Shown here: in pieces, positions 50,114-58,836 of the stretch
Layout of the letters: each line of letters opens with the position of its first letter
Position numbering within the stretch: position 1 is the first letter of the stretch
DNA from: Puniceibacterium sp. IMCC21224
GTDB taxonomy: Bacteria; Pseudomonadota; Alphaproteobacteria; Rhodobacterales; Rhodobacteraceae
DNA: 64,000 nucleotides
NCBI RefSeq assembly: GCF_001038505.1
Contig: NZ_LDPY01000001.1
Coordinates: 2,294,001-2,358,000 of the forward strand
Reading direction: 5' to 3'
Position numbers and translations under genes: made by a program
The notes under the pieces: generated by a model
Told to the model about the DNA's origin: nothing
The model's input: the letters and a program-made list of their open reading frames with translations, nothing else
Database searches by the model: none

Positions 50114-50665
50114 ATGACCCTGCTCGACCTTGATGCCCGCTGGCGCCGTTTCAACGATCCTGACTATGCCTGCCCCTGCTGCGGGCGCAGCTTTGGCGGT
50201 GTATTTGACATTGGCTTCGAAGAGCCGGATGTCTGGCCACACGGCCCGCGCGACGGCGACGTGCGACAGCAGGGGCAGGATAAACTTTCCTCTGAATTAT
50301 GCCGGTTCGACGATCAGCGGTTTCTGCGCTGCGTTGTGGCCCTGCCGCTGCGGGGTACTGAAAACACGTTCTTTTTCGGCCCCTGGGCCGAGATCGCGCC
50401 GCATGATTTTTACGCCTATCTCGACGGTGTGACCGAGGATGGTGATGATATTACCAGCCTGCCTGCGACGTTGGGCAACCTGCTGCCTGGGTATGAACCC
50501 GCCCTTGCGGGTGCACTACTGCCAGGATCCGGCCTGGAGCGGCCGCGCTTTGTCGCCGCGTCCGGCCCACTGGCCGAGGCACAGCGCGACGGCATTTCGT
50601 TTGACGATCTGCTCGATATCTACGCCGCCTGCGGGCAGGACATTCGGCCGCACCTGAAGGGGTGA
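50114..50665 (+). CDS. DUF2199 domain protein
   Basis: A 183-residue soluble protein of the DUF2199 family, function unknown. The N-terminal YACPCCGRSFGG carries a CxxC pair that could bind zinc, and FFFGPWAEIAPHDFYAY is typical of the family core. It lies 147 bases after purF with its own probable ribosome site. No partner suggests a role. Confidence 0.72.
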   Translation: MTLLDLDARWRRFNDPDYACPCCGRSFGGVFDIGFEEPDVWPHGPRDGDVRQQGQDKLSSELCRFDDQRFLRCVVALPLRGTENTFFFGPWAEIAPHDFYAYLDGVTEDGDDITSLPATLGNLLPGYEPALAGALLPGSGLERPRFVAASGPLAEAQRDGISFDDLLDIYAACGQDIRPHLKG

Positions 50666-50804
50666 TACCAGCCGTTCGGCCAACGCCCGCTGCACCGCAA
50701 GCAAGGTTTTGCTGTTGATGCCCCTTGCCGCCTTGGCCGTCTTTCGTTTTGCTGCGGCGCGGCATAGATGCGCAACTCCACGCACGAATCGAGAGGCATC
50801 TACC

Positions 50805-51068
50805 ATGTCGCAGTCCGAAACCGCCGCCACGCCGACAAATGTCGCGCAATCCGCCACCACACATGCAGAGATCAATCTGCGCAAGATCACCCTGCTGGGA
50901 ACATTTGGCAGCCAAACCGCGCCCGAAGCATTGCTGCGCCTACCGGACGGCGAAATCACAAAGGTTACGCCCGGGGACAGATTGGGCCGCAACACGGTGA
51001 TAGCGATAGACAGTGACCGCGTGGCGCTTCAGCGCGGCAACACAGCACACTGGCTCACCATTCCCTGA
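50805..51068 (+). CDS. Small PilP/GspC-like domain protein
   Basis: An 87-residue protein. Its second half, LLGTFGSQTAPEALLRLPDG followed by VTPGDRLGRNTVIAIDSDRV, resembles the HR domain of GspC and the beta domain of PilP from type II secretion and type IV pili. AGAGG eight bases before the ATG sets the start. It has no signal peptide or membrane helix, and no secretion or pilus genes are nearby, so a true secretion role is doubtful. Confidence 0.55.
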   Translation: MSQSETAATPTNVAQSATTHAEINLRKITLLGTFGSQTAPEALLRLPDGEITKVTPGDRLGRNTVIAIDSDRVALQRGNTAHWLTIP

Positions 51069-51128
51069 CGCTGCCTCGGTGGTCAACACGCGGTTGACAT
51101 CGGCGCATGCAGCGGCCAATCAGCGCGT

Positions 51129-51776
51129 ATGACAATGCCCATCGCCCTTATCACTGGTGCTTCGCGCGGACTTGGCTTTGCCTTGGCCGAGGCGCTGTCG
51201 GACAGCCATCATATCGTCGCCGTCGCCCGCACCGTTGGCGGGCTCGAGGATCTGGACGACCGGATACAGGTGCGCGGCGGTCAGGCCACTCTGGCCCCGA
51301 TGGACATCACCAAAGCTGACGCGATGGCACAACTCTGCCGATCCATCTATGACCGTTGGGGAGGAATCGCGCTCTGGGTTCATACGGCAATACATGCGGC
51401 GCCTCTGACGCCGGCCAACCATCTGGACGCGCGCGACTGGGACAAGTCGGTGAATATCAACCTGACCGTGCTTAGCCACCTGATACCCTACATCGCGCCG
51501 CTGCTGGGCCAGGACGGTCAGGCGGTGTTCTTTGACGATCCGCATGGCGGTGAAAAGTTTTTTGGCCATTACGGTACCACCAAATCGGCGCAAATCACGC
51601 TCGTACGCAGTTGGCAGGCCGAGACGGTCAACATTGGTCCGCGTGTCCAAATTCTGTCGCCCAAACCGATGTCCACCGCCACCCGCGCCCGGTTTTATCC
51701 GGGCGAGGATCGCAGTGTTCTGGCCCATCCCCGCGACGAAGCCGCGCGGCTTCTGGCCGATGTGATCAGTGCCTGA
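51129..51776 (+). CDS. Short-chain dehydrogenase-like protein
   Basis: A 215-residue SDR-fold protein. The NAD(P) motif TGASRGLG is at residues 9-16 and the catalytic Tyr148-x3-Lys152 is in GHYGTTKSA. The serine that should lie ~13 residues before the tyrosine is absent; the strand reads VFFDDPHGG. The active-site tetrad is therefore incomplete and catalysis may be altered or lost. It is convergent with the alginate operon. Confidence 0.72.
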   Translation: MTMPIALITGASRGLGFALAEALSDSHHIVAVARTVGGLEDLDDRIQVRGGQATLAPMDITKADAMAQLCRSIYDRWGGIALWVHTAIHAAPLTPANHLDARDWDKSVNINLTVLSHLIPYIAPLLGQDGQAVFFDDPHGGEKFFGHYGTTKSAQITLVRSWQAETVNIGPRVQILSPKPMSTATRARFYPGEDRSVLAHPRDEAARLLADVISA

Positions 51777-51820
51777 AGCCAGCACACAGTGCTACGCGCG
51801 CAAACTGACAGGTTGAACTT

Positions 51821-52132
51821 TTACAGAAAATCATCGCGGCGGGGTGTGAAGCAATCCACCAGTTTACCCGGCTCGATGCAGACGCATCCATGGGTGACAC
51901 CGGATGGCACGACAAAGCTGTCGCCCGGCCCGACCTCGAATGATGCGTCGCCAACGGAAAAGCGGTAGCGCCCGCTGGCGACATAGGTGGATTGTACATG
52001 CGGGTGATCATGCAGAGCCCCGACCGCCTTTGCCTTGTTGAAACAAAATACCACCATCATCAAGTCGGGATGATCGGCGATCACCTGCCGGGTCACGTGT
52101 TCCGCGGTGGCAACAACTGGAAAGTCGGTCAT
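51821..52132 (-). CDS. kdgF: KdgF-like cupin, unsaturated uronate linearising enzyme
   Basis: A 103-residue single-domain cupin. The metal site is HDHPHVQSTYV with the second histidine in SGVTHG, and the C terminus DCFTPRRDDFL is the KdgF hallmark. KdgF opens the cyclic 4,5-unsaturated uronate released by lyases to the linear keto form. It ends the alginate operon, directly after the SDR gene, where such an activity is expected. GGAG nine bases upstream fixes the ATG at 52132. Confidence 0.85.
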   Translation of the reverse strand: MTDFPVVATAEHVTRQVIADHPDLMMVVFCFNKAKAVGALHDHPHVQSTYVASGRYRFSVGDASFEVGPGDSFVVPSGVTHGCVCIEPGKLVDCFTPRRDDFL

Positions 52133-52161
52133 GGTTTCGGGCTCCTGCATGTGCTGTCCGT

Positions 52162-52905
52162 TTAACTGAACAACATTCCGCCGTTGATGTCGACGTTTGC
52201 ACCGGTGACGAACGCGCTGTCGTCACAGGCCAGAAACAGCACCAGATTGGCAACGTCTACCGGCACACCCTGACGTTTCACCGGGGCAGCTGCTTCGACC
52301 GATTTACGTACCTCGGGCTTGGTGTGGATGTTGTGGAAATCGGTGTCGATCATGCCGGGGCACAGCGCGTTCACCCGCACGTTCGGGCCCAGTTCCTTGG
52401 CCAGCCCGCGTGTCATGGTCATAACTGCCCCTTTCGAGGTGGCGTAGGCGACCGATCCAGGTCCGCCACCGTCGCGACCAGCCTGGCTCGCCAGATTGAT
52501 GATTGCGCCGGATTTCAGATATGGCAGGCAGCCTTTGACCATAAGAAAGGTACTGGTCAGGTTGAGGTCCATGACCGCGTTCCAATGATCGAGCGACATC
52601 TCGGCGATTGTCTTGCGCGCGATCAGACCACCGGCGTTGTTGACCAGAACGTCAATGCCACCGAATTCGCTGACCGTCTGGGCAATCAGATCTCCGACAC
52701 CGGCCTGGGTGTTCAGATCGCCCTGAAGCGCAAAGGCATTGCCGCCAGCGGCCTTGATCTCAGCCACGGCGCTGTCTGCACCGGCACTGCTCGAAAAATA
52801 GTTGATGGCGACATTGGCCCCCTCCTCGGCGAGCCGAATGGCACATGCCCGTCCGATATCGCGCCCACCGCCGGTGATGATAGCTGTCTTGCCTGCGAGT
52901 TTCAT
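52162..52905 (-). CDS. SDR oxidoreductase, probable DEH reductase
   Basis: A 247-residue classical SDR with [17 protein letters not shown], the catalytic Ser in INLASQAG and Tyr/Lys in VAYATSKGA. By position in the alginate operon it should reduce 4-deoxy-L-erythro-5-hexoseulose uronate (DEH) to 2-keto-3-deoxygluconate, as the SDR next to the PL15 lyase does in Agrobacterium. By sequence alone it could also be a FabG-like reductase. AAGGA precedes the ATG at 52905. Confidence 0.75.
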   Translation of the reverse strand: MKLAGKTAIITGGGRDIGRACAIRLAEEGANVAINYFSSSAGADSAVAEIKAAGGNAFALQGDLNTQAGVGDLIAQTVSEFGGIDVLVNNAGGLIARKTIAEMSLDHWNAVMDLNLTSTFLMVKGCLPYLKSGAIINLASQAGRDGGGPGSVAYATSKGAVMTMTRGLAKELGPNVRVNALCPGMIDTDFHNIHTKPEVRKSVEAAAPVKRQGVPVDVANLVLFLACDDSAFVTGANVDINGGMLFS

Positions 52906-52959
52906 ATGTAGTCCTTCCTGTGATGTCATTGGCCGGTTGTATTTGTTTGGCCTGGAGTT

Positions 52960-55299
52960 TTACCGAGTCGGCGTGGTGCCGACATCGAATGTCTTGGGGA
53001 CGACAACCTTGAATGTCCGATCCTCGGAATCGGTGCAGTAGAGGTCGCAGTCGTAGCCCTGATCGTCGAGAAAGCTGAAGATCCGGCGCGGTGCCGCCAG
53101 CGGATACGGCACAAACAGCGTGGCGATACGGTGGCGGGTTGCCTTGGGAAAGCGGGCTTGCAGGCAAGTGCTGACTGGCAGTCCTTCGATTTCGGATGGG
53201 TCGACATCCGCAAATCCGGTCTCTTGCGTTAGGTGCGGCACGCCCGCTTCGGACCAGAGGAACTGACCATAAAATCCGGCCCGTTCGCCAGTATAGCGAA
53301 AGGTGGTATCGCCCAGTGTCATGGGGGCATTTGCGTGCAGTCGCCAGTCAACCGACACTGCCTGATCTGCGTCGATGCTGTCCACAATCACGAAATAGGT
53401 GTTGTGAACAAAGTAGACGTCGCGCAGGACTGACGTCACTTCGGGTGACATCGTGCGATAGGCTGCGGTTGCATCGCCCTGCATATAGATGTGATCGCCA
53501 CGATCTTCGGCTGTGGTGATCAGGCCGGTGGCTTGCATCGCCTGGGATTTATCCTTGCCTGCATACTGACCCTTGCCGTTGATCAGCACCGCATTCTTGG
53601 ACACTGTCTGTCGGCGCCACTTCTGGTGCATGGTGCTGTTGAAGGCAACGTAATGGCCGGACTGAATCGCCAGATCTTCGCCAAAACCCGCGAGGCAAAA
53701 GGCGTTCTGATCGCCGTGGCTGTGGCTGATCGACCCGAAGGGCGACGATTTCATCACAAACTGGATATGGTTCTCGGGATCCTGCATCCGATGCTGAATC
53801 GCAACCCAGCCGATCCCCTTGAACCAACGGAACTGATCGTCATCGGCGGGCGGCACGGCCTCGATAATCGGGAAATCGGTGCGGTAGGCCAATTCGTCGA
53901 AATTAAAGTCCCACCAACCCCAGTTATAGAACATCTTCTCGGTGCCGGGATTGGTGCGCTTGATCTCGTCGTAATACCATTGATAGGCACCGTTGCCGGT
54001 GACCCCGGCGTATTGGCGCAAGTTGTAGCCGATCTTGACCGCAGGCAGGTCGCCCATGGTGCTGTCATCGCCAAAGGTGGCGCGCCGGGTGTCCGGTGCC
54101 TTGGTATAGAGCGGAAAGTCACCCGTCTTTTGAAAGAACGGACGCTGGTACAGGTCAATGCCAGTATAGCTTTTGAGCAGGTTCGCGGCGTCGATCAGAT
54201 AGGCCATGCCGGTCATCCAGTAATGCGGCCCCTCGGCCCAGCCACCGTTTTTGTCGCCCCATGGCGAATAGACGGTGAACAGGAATTCGACCGAATAATT
54301 CAGCCAGCCCTCGGCCTCGGGGGTATCGTCCAGCAGGGCGATTGAGGCCGGGATCAGGACCGCCGACACCGCGCGGACGGCGTGACTGTCGAACGGGAAC
54401 AGGTGGATGTTGGCGTGTTTGATGATGTGATCGGCGGTTTCCTTGGTGCGCGCCAACAATGAGGCGCGCACCAGATCACGTTCCTCGTCGCTTAGCTGAT
54501 TGTGCAGCCAGTCATAGCCCCAGGCCAGCGCGACGTTGACGCGAAACCCCCATTCGTCGGTGTAGGCACGCGACGTGGTCCCGGACGGGTTCCAGGCGGC
54601 AGCGGCAAGCAACCAATCCTTGGCGCGGGCCAGCATTGCGGCGTCCTGTGTCACCTGTCCACCGATCGCCAGATGGCGGATTGCATAGATCAGCTCTTGG
54701 CAGTCGATATAGGTCTGGCGCCAGATCTTGGCGATGCGTTTGTGATCCGGATAGCCTACAGGTTCGGGCATGACATCGCGATCCATCCACGGCAGGACGG
54801 ACTGTTCAAAGAACGTCGACCAGGTGCAGTGTTCGGCATCCTTGATGATGTCTTTGCGAAACTCATTCAGCCGCTCTGGGGTCAGCCAAAGGCGCGGATG
54901 GCTACGCGTTGCGTTGGAAAATCGGGTCTTGCGGTCCGCCAGCGGTGTTTCGGGCAATCCGCCGGCCAGGGTAAATGTGCGGTCGCTGCTCCACTGGGTG
55001 GTGGGCAACCCGGTTTTTGGATCACAGACAGCGTAGGACCAAGTGTAGCTACCTGCAGGCAGCACAACATTCGGCGTGAAAAAGTTCAACGCGATGTTGC
55101 TAAAGACATGGGTCGCCTTGGATGGATATCCCGGATCGGTCGACACCCGCAGCACATAGCGCGCTTCGTCCTCGATCACCGGTAGCCAGCTAAAACGGGG
55201 CGGGTTTTCGAACACGGCAGCACCTTGGGACGGACCATATTGGATCGTCAAACGACCGGTTTTGGGTTCATCAAGCATGAGAAGGGTCTGGCTGGGCAT
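52960..55299 (-). CDS. Exolytic alginate lyase, polysaccharide lyase family 15 type
   Basis: A 779-residue protein closely matching the architecture of Agrobacterium Atu3025 (776 residues): an N-terminal beta domain (~1-130), an (alpha/alpha) barrel, and a C-terminal heparinase II/III-like beta sandwich. The four catalytic residues known for Atu3025 as I recall them (Arg199, His311, Tyr365, His531) fall on Arg194, His306, Tyr360 and His526, a constant shift of five. It releases unsaturated monosaccharide from alginate ends. No signal peptide, so it acts in the cytoplasm on imported chains. Confidence 0.88.
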   Translation of the reverse strand: MPSQTLLMLDEPKTGRLTIQYGPSQGAAVFENPPRFSWLPVIEDEARYVLRVSTDPGYPSKATHVFSNIALNFFTPNVVLPAGSYTWSYAVCDPKTGLPTTQWSSDRTFTLAGGLPETPLADRKTRFSNATRSHPRLWLTPERLNEFRKDIIKDAEHCTWSTFFEQSVLPWMDRDVMPEPVGYPDHKRIAKIWRQTYIDCQELIYAIRHLAIGGQVTQDAAMLARAKDWLLAAAAWNPSGTTSRAYTDEWGFRVNVALAWGYDWLHNQLSDEERDLVRASLLARTKETADHIIKHANIHLFPFDSHAVRAVSAVLIPASIALLDDTPEAEGWLNYSVEFLFTVYSPWGDKNGGWAEGPHYWMTGMAYLIDAANLLKSYTGIDLYQRPFFQKTGDFPLYTKAPDTRRATFGDDSTMGDLPAVKIGYNLRQYAGVTGNGAYQWYYDEIKRTNPGTEKMFYNWGWWDFNFDELAYRTDFPIIEAVPPADDDQFRWFKGIGWVAIQHRMQDPENHIQFVMKSSPFGSISHSHGDQNAFCLAGFGEDLAIQSGHYVAFNSTMHQKWRRQTVSKNAVLINGKGQYAGKDKSQAMQATGLITTAEDRGDHIYMQGDATAAYRTMSPEVTSVLRDVYFVHNTYFVIVDSIDADQAVSVDWRLHANAPMTLGDTTFRYTGERAGFYGQFLWSEAGVPHLTQETGFADVDPSEIEGLPVSTCLQARFPKATRHRIATLFVPYPLAAPRRIFSFLDDQGYDCDLYCTDSEDRTFKVVVPKTFDVGTTPTR

Positions 55300-55330
55300 T
55301 TCAGCGCTTTCTGGTCGTACGGGAAAGGAA

Positions 55331-55356
55331 GGGTGCGGCCCGGACTGGCCACACCC
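55331..55356 (-). promoter_or_regulatory. Strong hairpin between algQ and the lyase gene
   Basis: On the plus strand GGGTGCGGCC (55331-55340) and GGCCACACCC (55347-55356) form a 10-bp stem with one G-T-type pair and a six-base loop. It lies 14 bases after the algQ stop on the minus strand. No T run follows, so it is more likely an mRNA 3' stabiliser or partial attenuator that lets the binding protein be made in excess over downstream enzymes. Confidence 0.6.
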
Positions 55357-55370
55357 GAAGAGTGCAAAGC

Positions 55371-56918
55371 TCAGCCGTACTGACGCTTGTAAGCCGAGTT
55401 CATGACCTCGATGACCTTGTCATAGCCCATCTTGTTGAGGGTCGCGGCGTAGGCCTGCCAGTCCGCCTCGATGTCACCGGATCCAAGAATCCAGGCCTGC
55501 TGACGTTCAAGCATATAGGTGCGCAACGACGGCCAGTATTTGTCAAAAACCGCCTGTTCGTCCTGATTGAGCGAGACCCCCAGGAACTGATCGATCAGCA
55601 GATCATTGGCGTCATACAGCTCGATGCCCTCACGCGCGGCGGGCGACGTCCACTGCCATTCATACCGGTAATCCTGGAAGAAACCGCGCTGGATCTGCGC
55701 GCCCACCAGATACATTTGGCTGTTCACCGGCGAGTCGCTGTTCAGCACTTCGGGTTTGTAGATCGGCTCACCGTCGACCATGTCCCAGGTTTCGCCTTCG
55801 ACACCAAAGTTCGCCAGATTGCGGCCCTCTTCGGTGAACCAGAAATCAAAGTACTTAATGGTCTCAACCACGTGATCGTTGGCGTAGCTGATCGCCCAGC
55901 CATCAGGTTTGGTTGGGATGCGGCGATGCTCTTCCATCCGCACACCGGCCGCCGATGCAGGCGGCAGGAAGGGGATAAAGTTAAAGCCTTCGACCTTGTC
56001 CTTCAGTGCATCGTTGTAGCCCGATGTAGAGGCAAACCAGTCATGCGTCATACCGCCGAGGTTTTCCGACAAAAGGTAATCGCGCGACGATGACCCGCGG
56101 GTAAAGATTTCCGGGTCGATCAACCCCTCTTCGTACCACTGGGCGACGTTCGACAGTGCGGTGCGATAGGCGTCCTGAGCGTAGGGGTGCACCACCTCGC
56201 CGTCGTCATTCACATAGAAATCATGGTAGGTGTCAGACCCCGAAGACCGCGCATCCCACAGCGTCAACAGGCGGTTCACCTCTTCCCACTGTCGTGCGAA
56301 ATAGGGGATTTCGTCCTTGCGACCGTTGCCGTTCGGGTCGTCGTTGCGAAATGCGGTCAGGACCGTGTGCAGCTCGTCTACGTTTTGCGGCTGCTCGAGT
56401 CCCAGCGCGTCAAGCCAGTCCTGCCGGATGTACCACGCCCGGCCGAATTTTCCGTCGGGCAGATAGGGGATGTAGTAATAATTGCCGTCATAAGAGGAAA
56501 TCGCCTCTTTCAGACCGGGATGCGAGTCCCAGAAGGCCGTGATATTCGGCGCATGCTCTTCGATCAGATCGTTGAGCGGGATAAAGGCACCCTCGGGGCC
56601 ATATTGATTGACCGGCTGCTGGATCAGGTGACCGCCAACGATGTCGGGCATGTTGCCCTGGGCGATCAGAAGGTTCATCGCCTCAATGCTGTCTGTCGAG
56701 TTGCGCCCCGCCGTCGCGTCCTTGAGACAGACGTTGGACAGCGCACACGCAGCCTTTTCGACGGCGTAATCTTCATCATACCCTTGGGCGCGCGGCCAGT
56801 GCATGTGGATGCTGAGTTCCAGCGGCTTGTCGACGACTTGCAGATGGCTGTCAGCGAACGCCGGAGTGGTCAGGGCCGTGCTGGCCAGGATGGCCGAAGC
56901 CAGAGACAGTTTACGCAT
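55371..56918 (-). CDS. algQ: Alginate-binding periplasmic protein AlgQ
   Basis: A 515-residue solute-binding protein with signal peptide cleaved after TTPAFA. It is strikingly similar to AlgQ1/AlgQ2 of Sphingomonas A1: NMPDIVGG, GPEGAFIPLNDLIEEHAPN, YYIPYLPDGKFGRAWYIRQD, the calcium loop DPNGNGRKDE (residues 194-203), GLIDPEIFTRGSSSR and GGMTHDWFAST. AlgQ proteins bind alginate oligosaccharides and feed the AlgM1-AlgM2-AlgS importer. GGGAGG precedes the ATG. Ligand assignment rests on this similarity and on the adjacent alginate lyase. Confidence 0.9.
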   Translation of the reverse strand: MRKLSLASAILASTALTTPAFADSHLQVVDKPLELSIHMHWPRAQGYDEDYAVEKAACALSNVCLKDATAGRNSTDSIEAMNLLIAQGNMPDIVGGHLIQQPVNQYGPEGAFIPLNDLIEEHAPNITAFWDSHPGLKEAISSYDGNYYYIPYLPDGKFGRAWYIRQDWLDALGLEQPQNVDELHTVLTAFRNDDPNGNGRKDEIPYFARQWEEVNRLLTLWDARSSGSDTYHDFYVNDDGEVVHPYAQDAYRTALSNVAQWYEEGLIDPEIFTRGSSSRDYLLSENLGGMTHDWFASTSGYNDALKDKVEGFNFIPFLPPASAAGVRMEEHRRIPTKPDGWAISYANDHVVETIKYFDFWFTEEGRNLANFGVEGETWDMVDGEPIYKPEVLNSDSPVNSQMYLVGAQIQRGFFQDYRYEWQWTSPAAREGIELYDANDLLIDQFLGVSLNQDEQAVFDKYWPSLRTYMLERQQAWILGSGDIEADWQAYAATLNKMGYDKVIEVMNSAYKRQYG

Positions 56919-56944
56919 GGTGTCCTCCCTTATGCGGTTGTTGG

Positions 56945-57826
56945 TCATTCTTTCACCCCTCCAAGCATGATGCCTTTGTTGAAGTACTTCTGAAGGAACG
57001 GGTAGATCAGCAGGATCGGGATGATCGAGCAGATGATAATCGCGGCGCTGACCGTCTCGAACGAATAGGCGGCGTTCAGCAGGGTCGCGGCGAATTCTTC
57101 GTCGTCCGAAAGTTCGACGATCACGTGACGCAGATAGACCTGAAGCGGGATCTTCTCTTCGTCCTGCAACAGAACCATCGCCCAGAAGAACCCGTTCCAG
57201 CGCGACACGATGCAGAACAGCGCGACCGTGGCGATGGCCGGTTTACTAAGCGGCATGAACACCTTCCAGAGCACCTGGAATTCGTTGGCACCGTCCATAC
57301 GTGCCGCCTCTTCGAACGATTGCGGGATGGCTTCAAAGAAGTTGCGCAGCAGGATGATGTTAAAGCCGTTGACCGCAAACCCAATGATGATGCCAAAGTA
57401 ACTGTCAAGCAGACCCAGATCCCGCATGTTCAGGAAGAATGGGATCAGGCCCGCGTTGAACCACATGGTAAACGCCACCATCAGGTTCCAGAACCGACGC
57501 CCATAAAGCTGCGTGCGCGACAGGGCGTAGGCACCGGGGATAATAAACAAAAGGCTCATCAGCGTGCCGCCGATGGTGTAGATGAAGGTGTTCTTGTACG
57601 AGGTCCAGAACATCGGCTCGGACAGAACCTGTTTGTAGGCTTCGAGGGTGAAACCCACCGGCGTCAGGATCACGTTTCCGGCCCGGGCCTCGAACCCCGT
57701 GCTCATTGACAGGGACGCGATGTAAATGAACGGATACAGCGCCGAGAGCGTGAAAATGGCGATCAGGACCATGTTGAGGATGACGAACGCTTTGTCACCG
57801 CGCGAATAGAGGTTCATGTTCAGCAT
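56945..57826 (-). CDS. algM2: Alginate ABC transporter permease AlgM2
   Basis: A 293-residue permease of the CUT1 (LplC/MsmG-like) type with six membrane helices. The ATPase-contact EAA loop reads EEAARMDGANEFQVLWKVFM. Its length equals that recalled for AlgM2 of Sphingomonas A1. The ATG at 57826 follows GGGGGAG; the frame remains open further upstream but overlaps algM1. It pairs with AlgM1. Confidence 0.88.
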   Translation of the reverse strand: MLNMNLYSRGDKAFVILNMVLIAIFTLSALYPFIYIASLSMSTGFEARAGNVILTPVGFTLEAYKQVLSEPMFWTSYKNTFIYTIGGTLMSLLFIIPGAYALSRTQLYGRRFWNLMVAFTMWFNAGLIPFFLNMRDLGLLDSYFGIIIGFAVNGFNIILLRNFFEAIPQSFEEAARMDGANEFQVLWKVFMPLSKPAIATVALFCIVSRWNGFFWAMVLLQDEEKIPLQVYLRHVIVELSDDEEFAATLLNAAYSFETVSAAIIICSIIPILLIYPFLQKYFNKGIMLGGVKE

Positions 57827-57840
57827 GCGACGTCTCCCCC

Positions 57841-58836
57841 TTACCAGAGTGATGTGCGCGAATAGCGCTTGGAGATGGTGTTCGCGCTCATCACCAGAAC
57901 AAAGGCAACGATAGCGTTGAACAGCCCGGCAGCGGCGGCGAGGTCGTATTGCCCACCCTGCAGGCCCTGACGGTAGATGAAGGTGTTCACCACATCCGCG
58001 GTTTCGTAAGTCGCGGGCTGGTAGAGCAGGATGATCATCTCGAACGACACTTCGAGCATGTTGCCGATACGGATGATCAGCATGATGATGATCGTCGGCA
58101 TGATCGACGGCACGGTGATCTTCCACACCATCTGCCAGCGCGATGCCCCATCCACCACGGCGCTTTCATACAGCGTGGGCGAAATCCCGGCGATCGCAGC
58201 CAGATAGACGATGGATTGAAAACCAGCCTCTTGCCAGATCGTGGTGCCGACAAAGATCGGCCTGAACCATTCCGGTTTGGTGAGAAAGTAGACCGAGTCC
58301 ATTCCGAACCAGCCCAGTATGGTATTGACGATGCCCGCCGAGGGCGAAAATGCCGTAATCACGATCCCGGCAATTATCACCGACGAAATAAAGTGCGGCA
58401 GATAAACGATTGTCTGCGCAGTCTTTTTGAACTTCTGGTTCAGGACTTCGTTGAACATCAGCGCCAGCAGGATCGGCATCGGAAAGCCAAAGATCAGACT
58501 CAGGCCGCTGATATAGACCGTGTTGCGCAGCGCCCGGATAAACTGGTCGTTGTTGAACAGGGTGTGAAAGTGTTCGAACCCGATCCATGGGCTGCCAGCG
58601 ACGCCGCGAAAGATGCTGTAATCCTTAAAGGCGATTTGCAGGCCGTACATTGGCTTGTACAGAAACACGAGCAGCCAGATGATTGTCGGCAACAGCATCA
58701 CATAAAGCTGCCATTCCTTGCGGAAATGCTCGCCTATCCGCTCGATATTGCTGGCTTTGCGGGTGCGCAATGCCTCTTTGGCCTCAATCACCAGCTCTTC
58801 GGTCGATCCGCCGACCTTGCTACCGGGGGCCTTCAT
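57841..58836 (-). CDS. algM1: Alginate ABC transporter permease AlgM1
   Basis: A 331-residue CUT1 permease (LplB-like) with a ~40-residue cytoplasmic N-terminal extension and six helices. The EAA loop is YESAVVDGASRWQMVWKITV. The conserved FLYKPMYGLQIAFKDYSIF after helix 1 is typical of oligo-uronate and alginate importers. Its start overlaps the algS stop by four bases, and algM2 follows after 14 bases. Confidence 0.88.
   Translation of the reverse strand: MKAPGSKVGGSTEELVIEAKEALRTRKASNIERIGEHFRKEWQLYVMLLPTIIWLLVFLYKPMYGLQIAFKDYSIFRGVAGSPWIGFEHFHTLFNNDQFIRALRNTVYISGLSLIFGFPMPILLALMFNEVLNQKFKKTAQTIVYLPHFISSVIIAGIVITAFSPSAGIVNTILGWFGMDSVYFLTKPEWFRPIFVGTTIWQEAGFQSIVYLAAIAGISPTLYESAVVDGASRWQMVWKITVPSIMPTIIIMLIIRIGNMLEVSFEMIILLYQPATYETADVVNTFIYRQGLQGGQYDLAAAAGLFNAIVAFVLVMSANTISKRYSRTSLW

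Noticed and set aside
49136..50242. 368-codon minus-strand open frame across purF
   Set aside because: Shadow frame opposite purF; no family features and a start deep in the antisense of a conserved gene.
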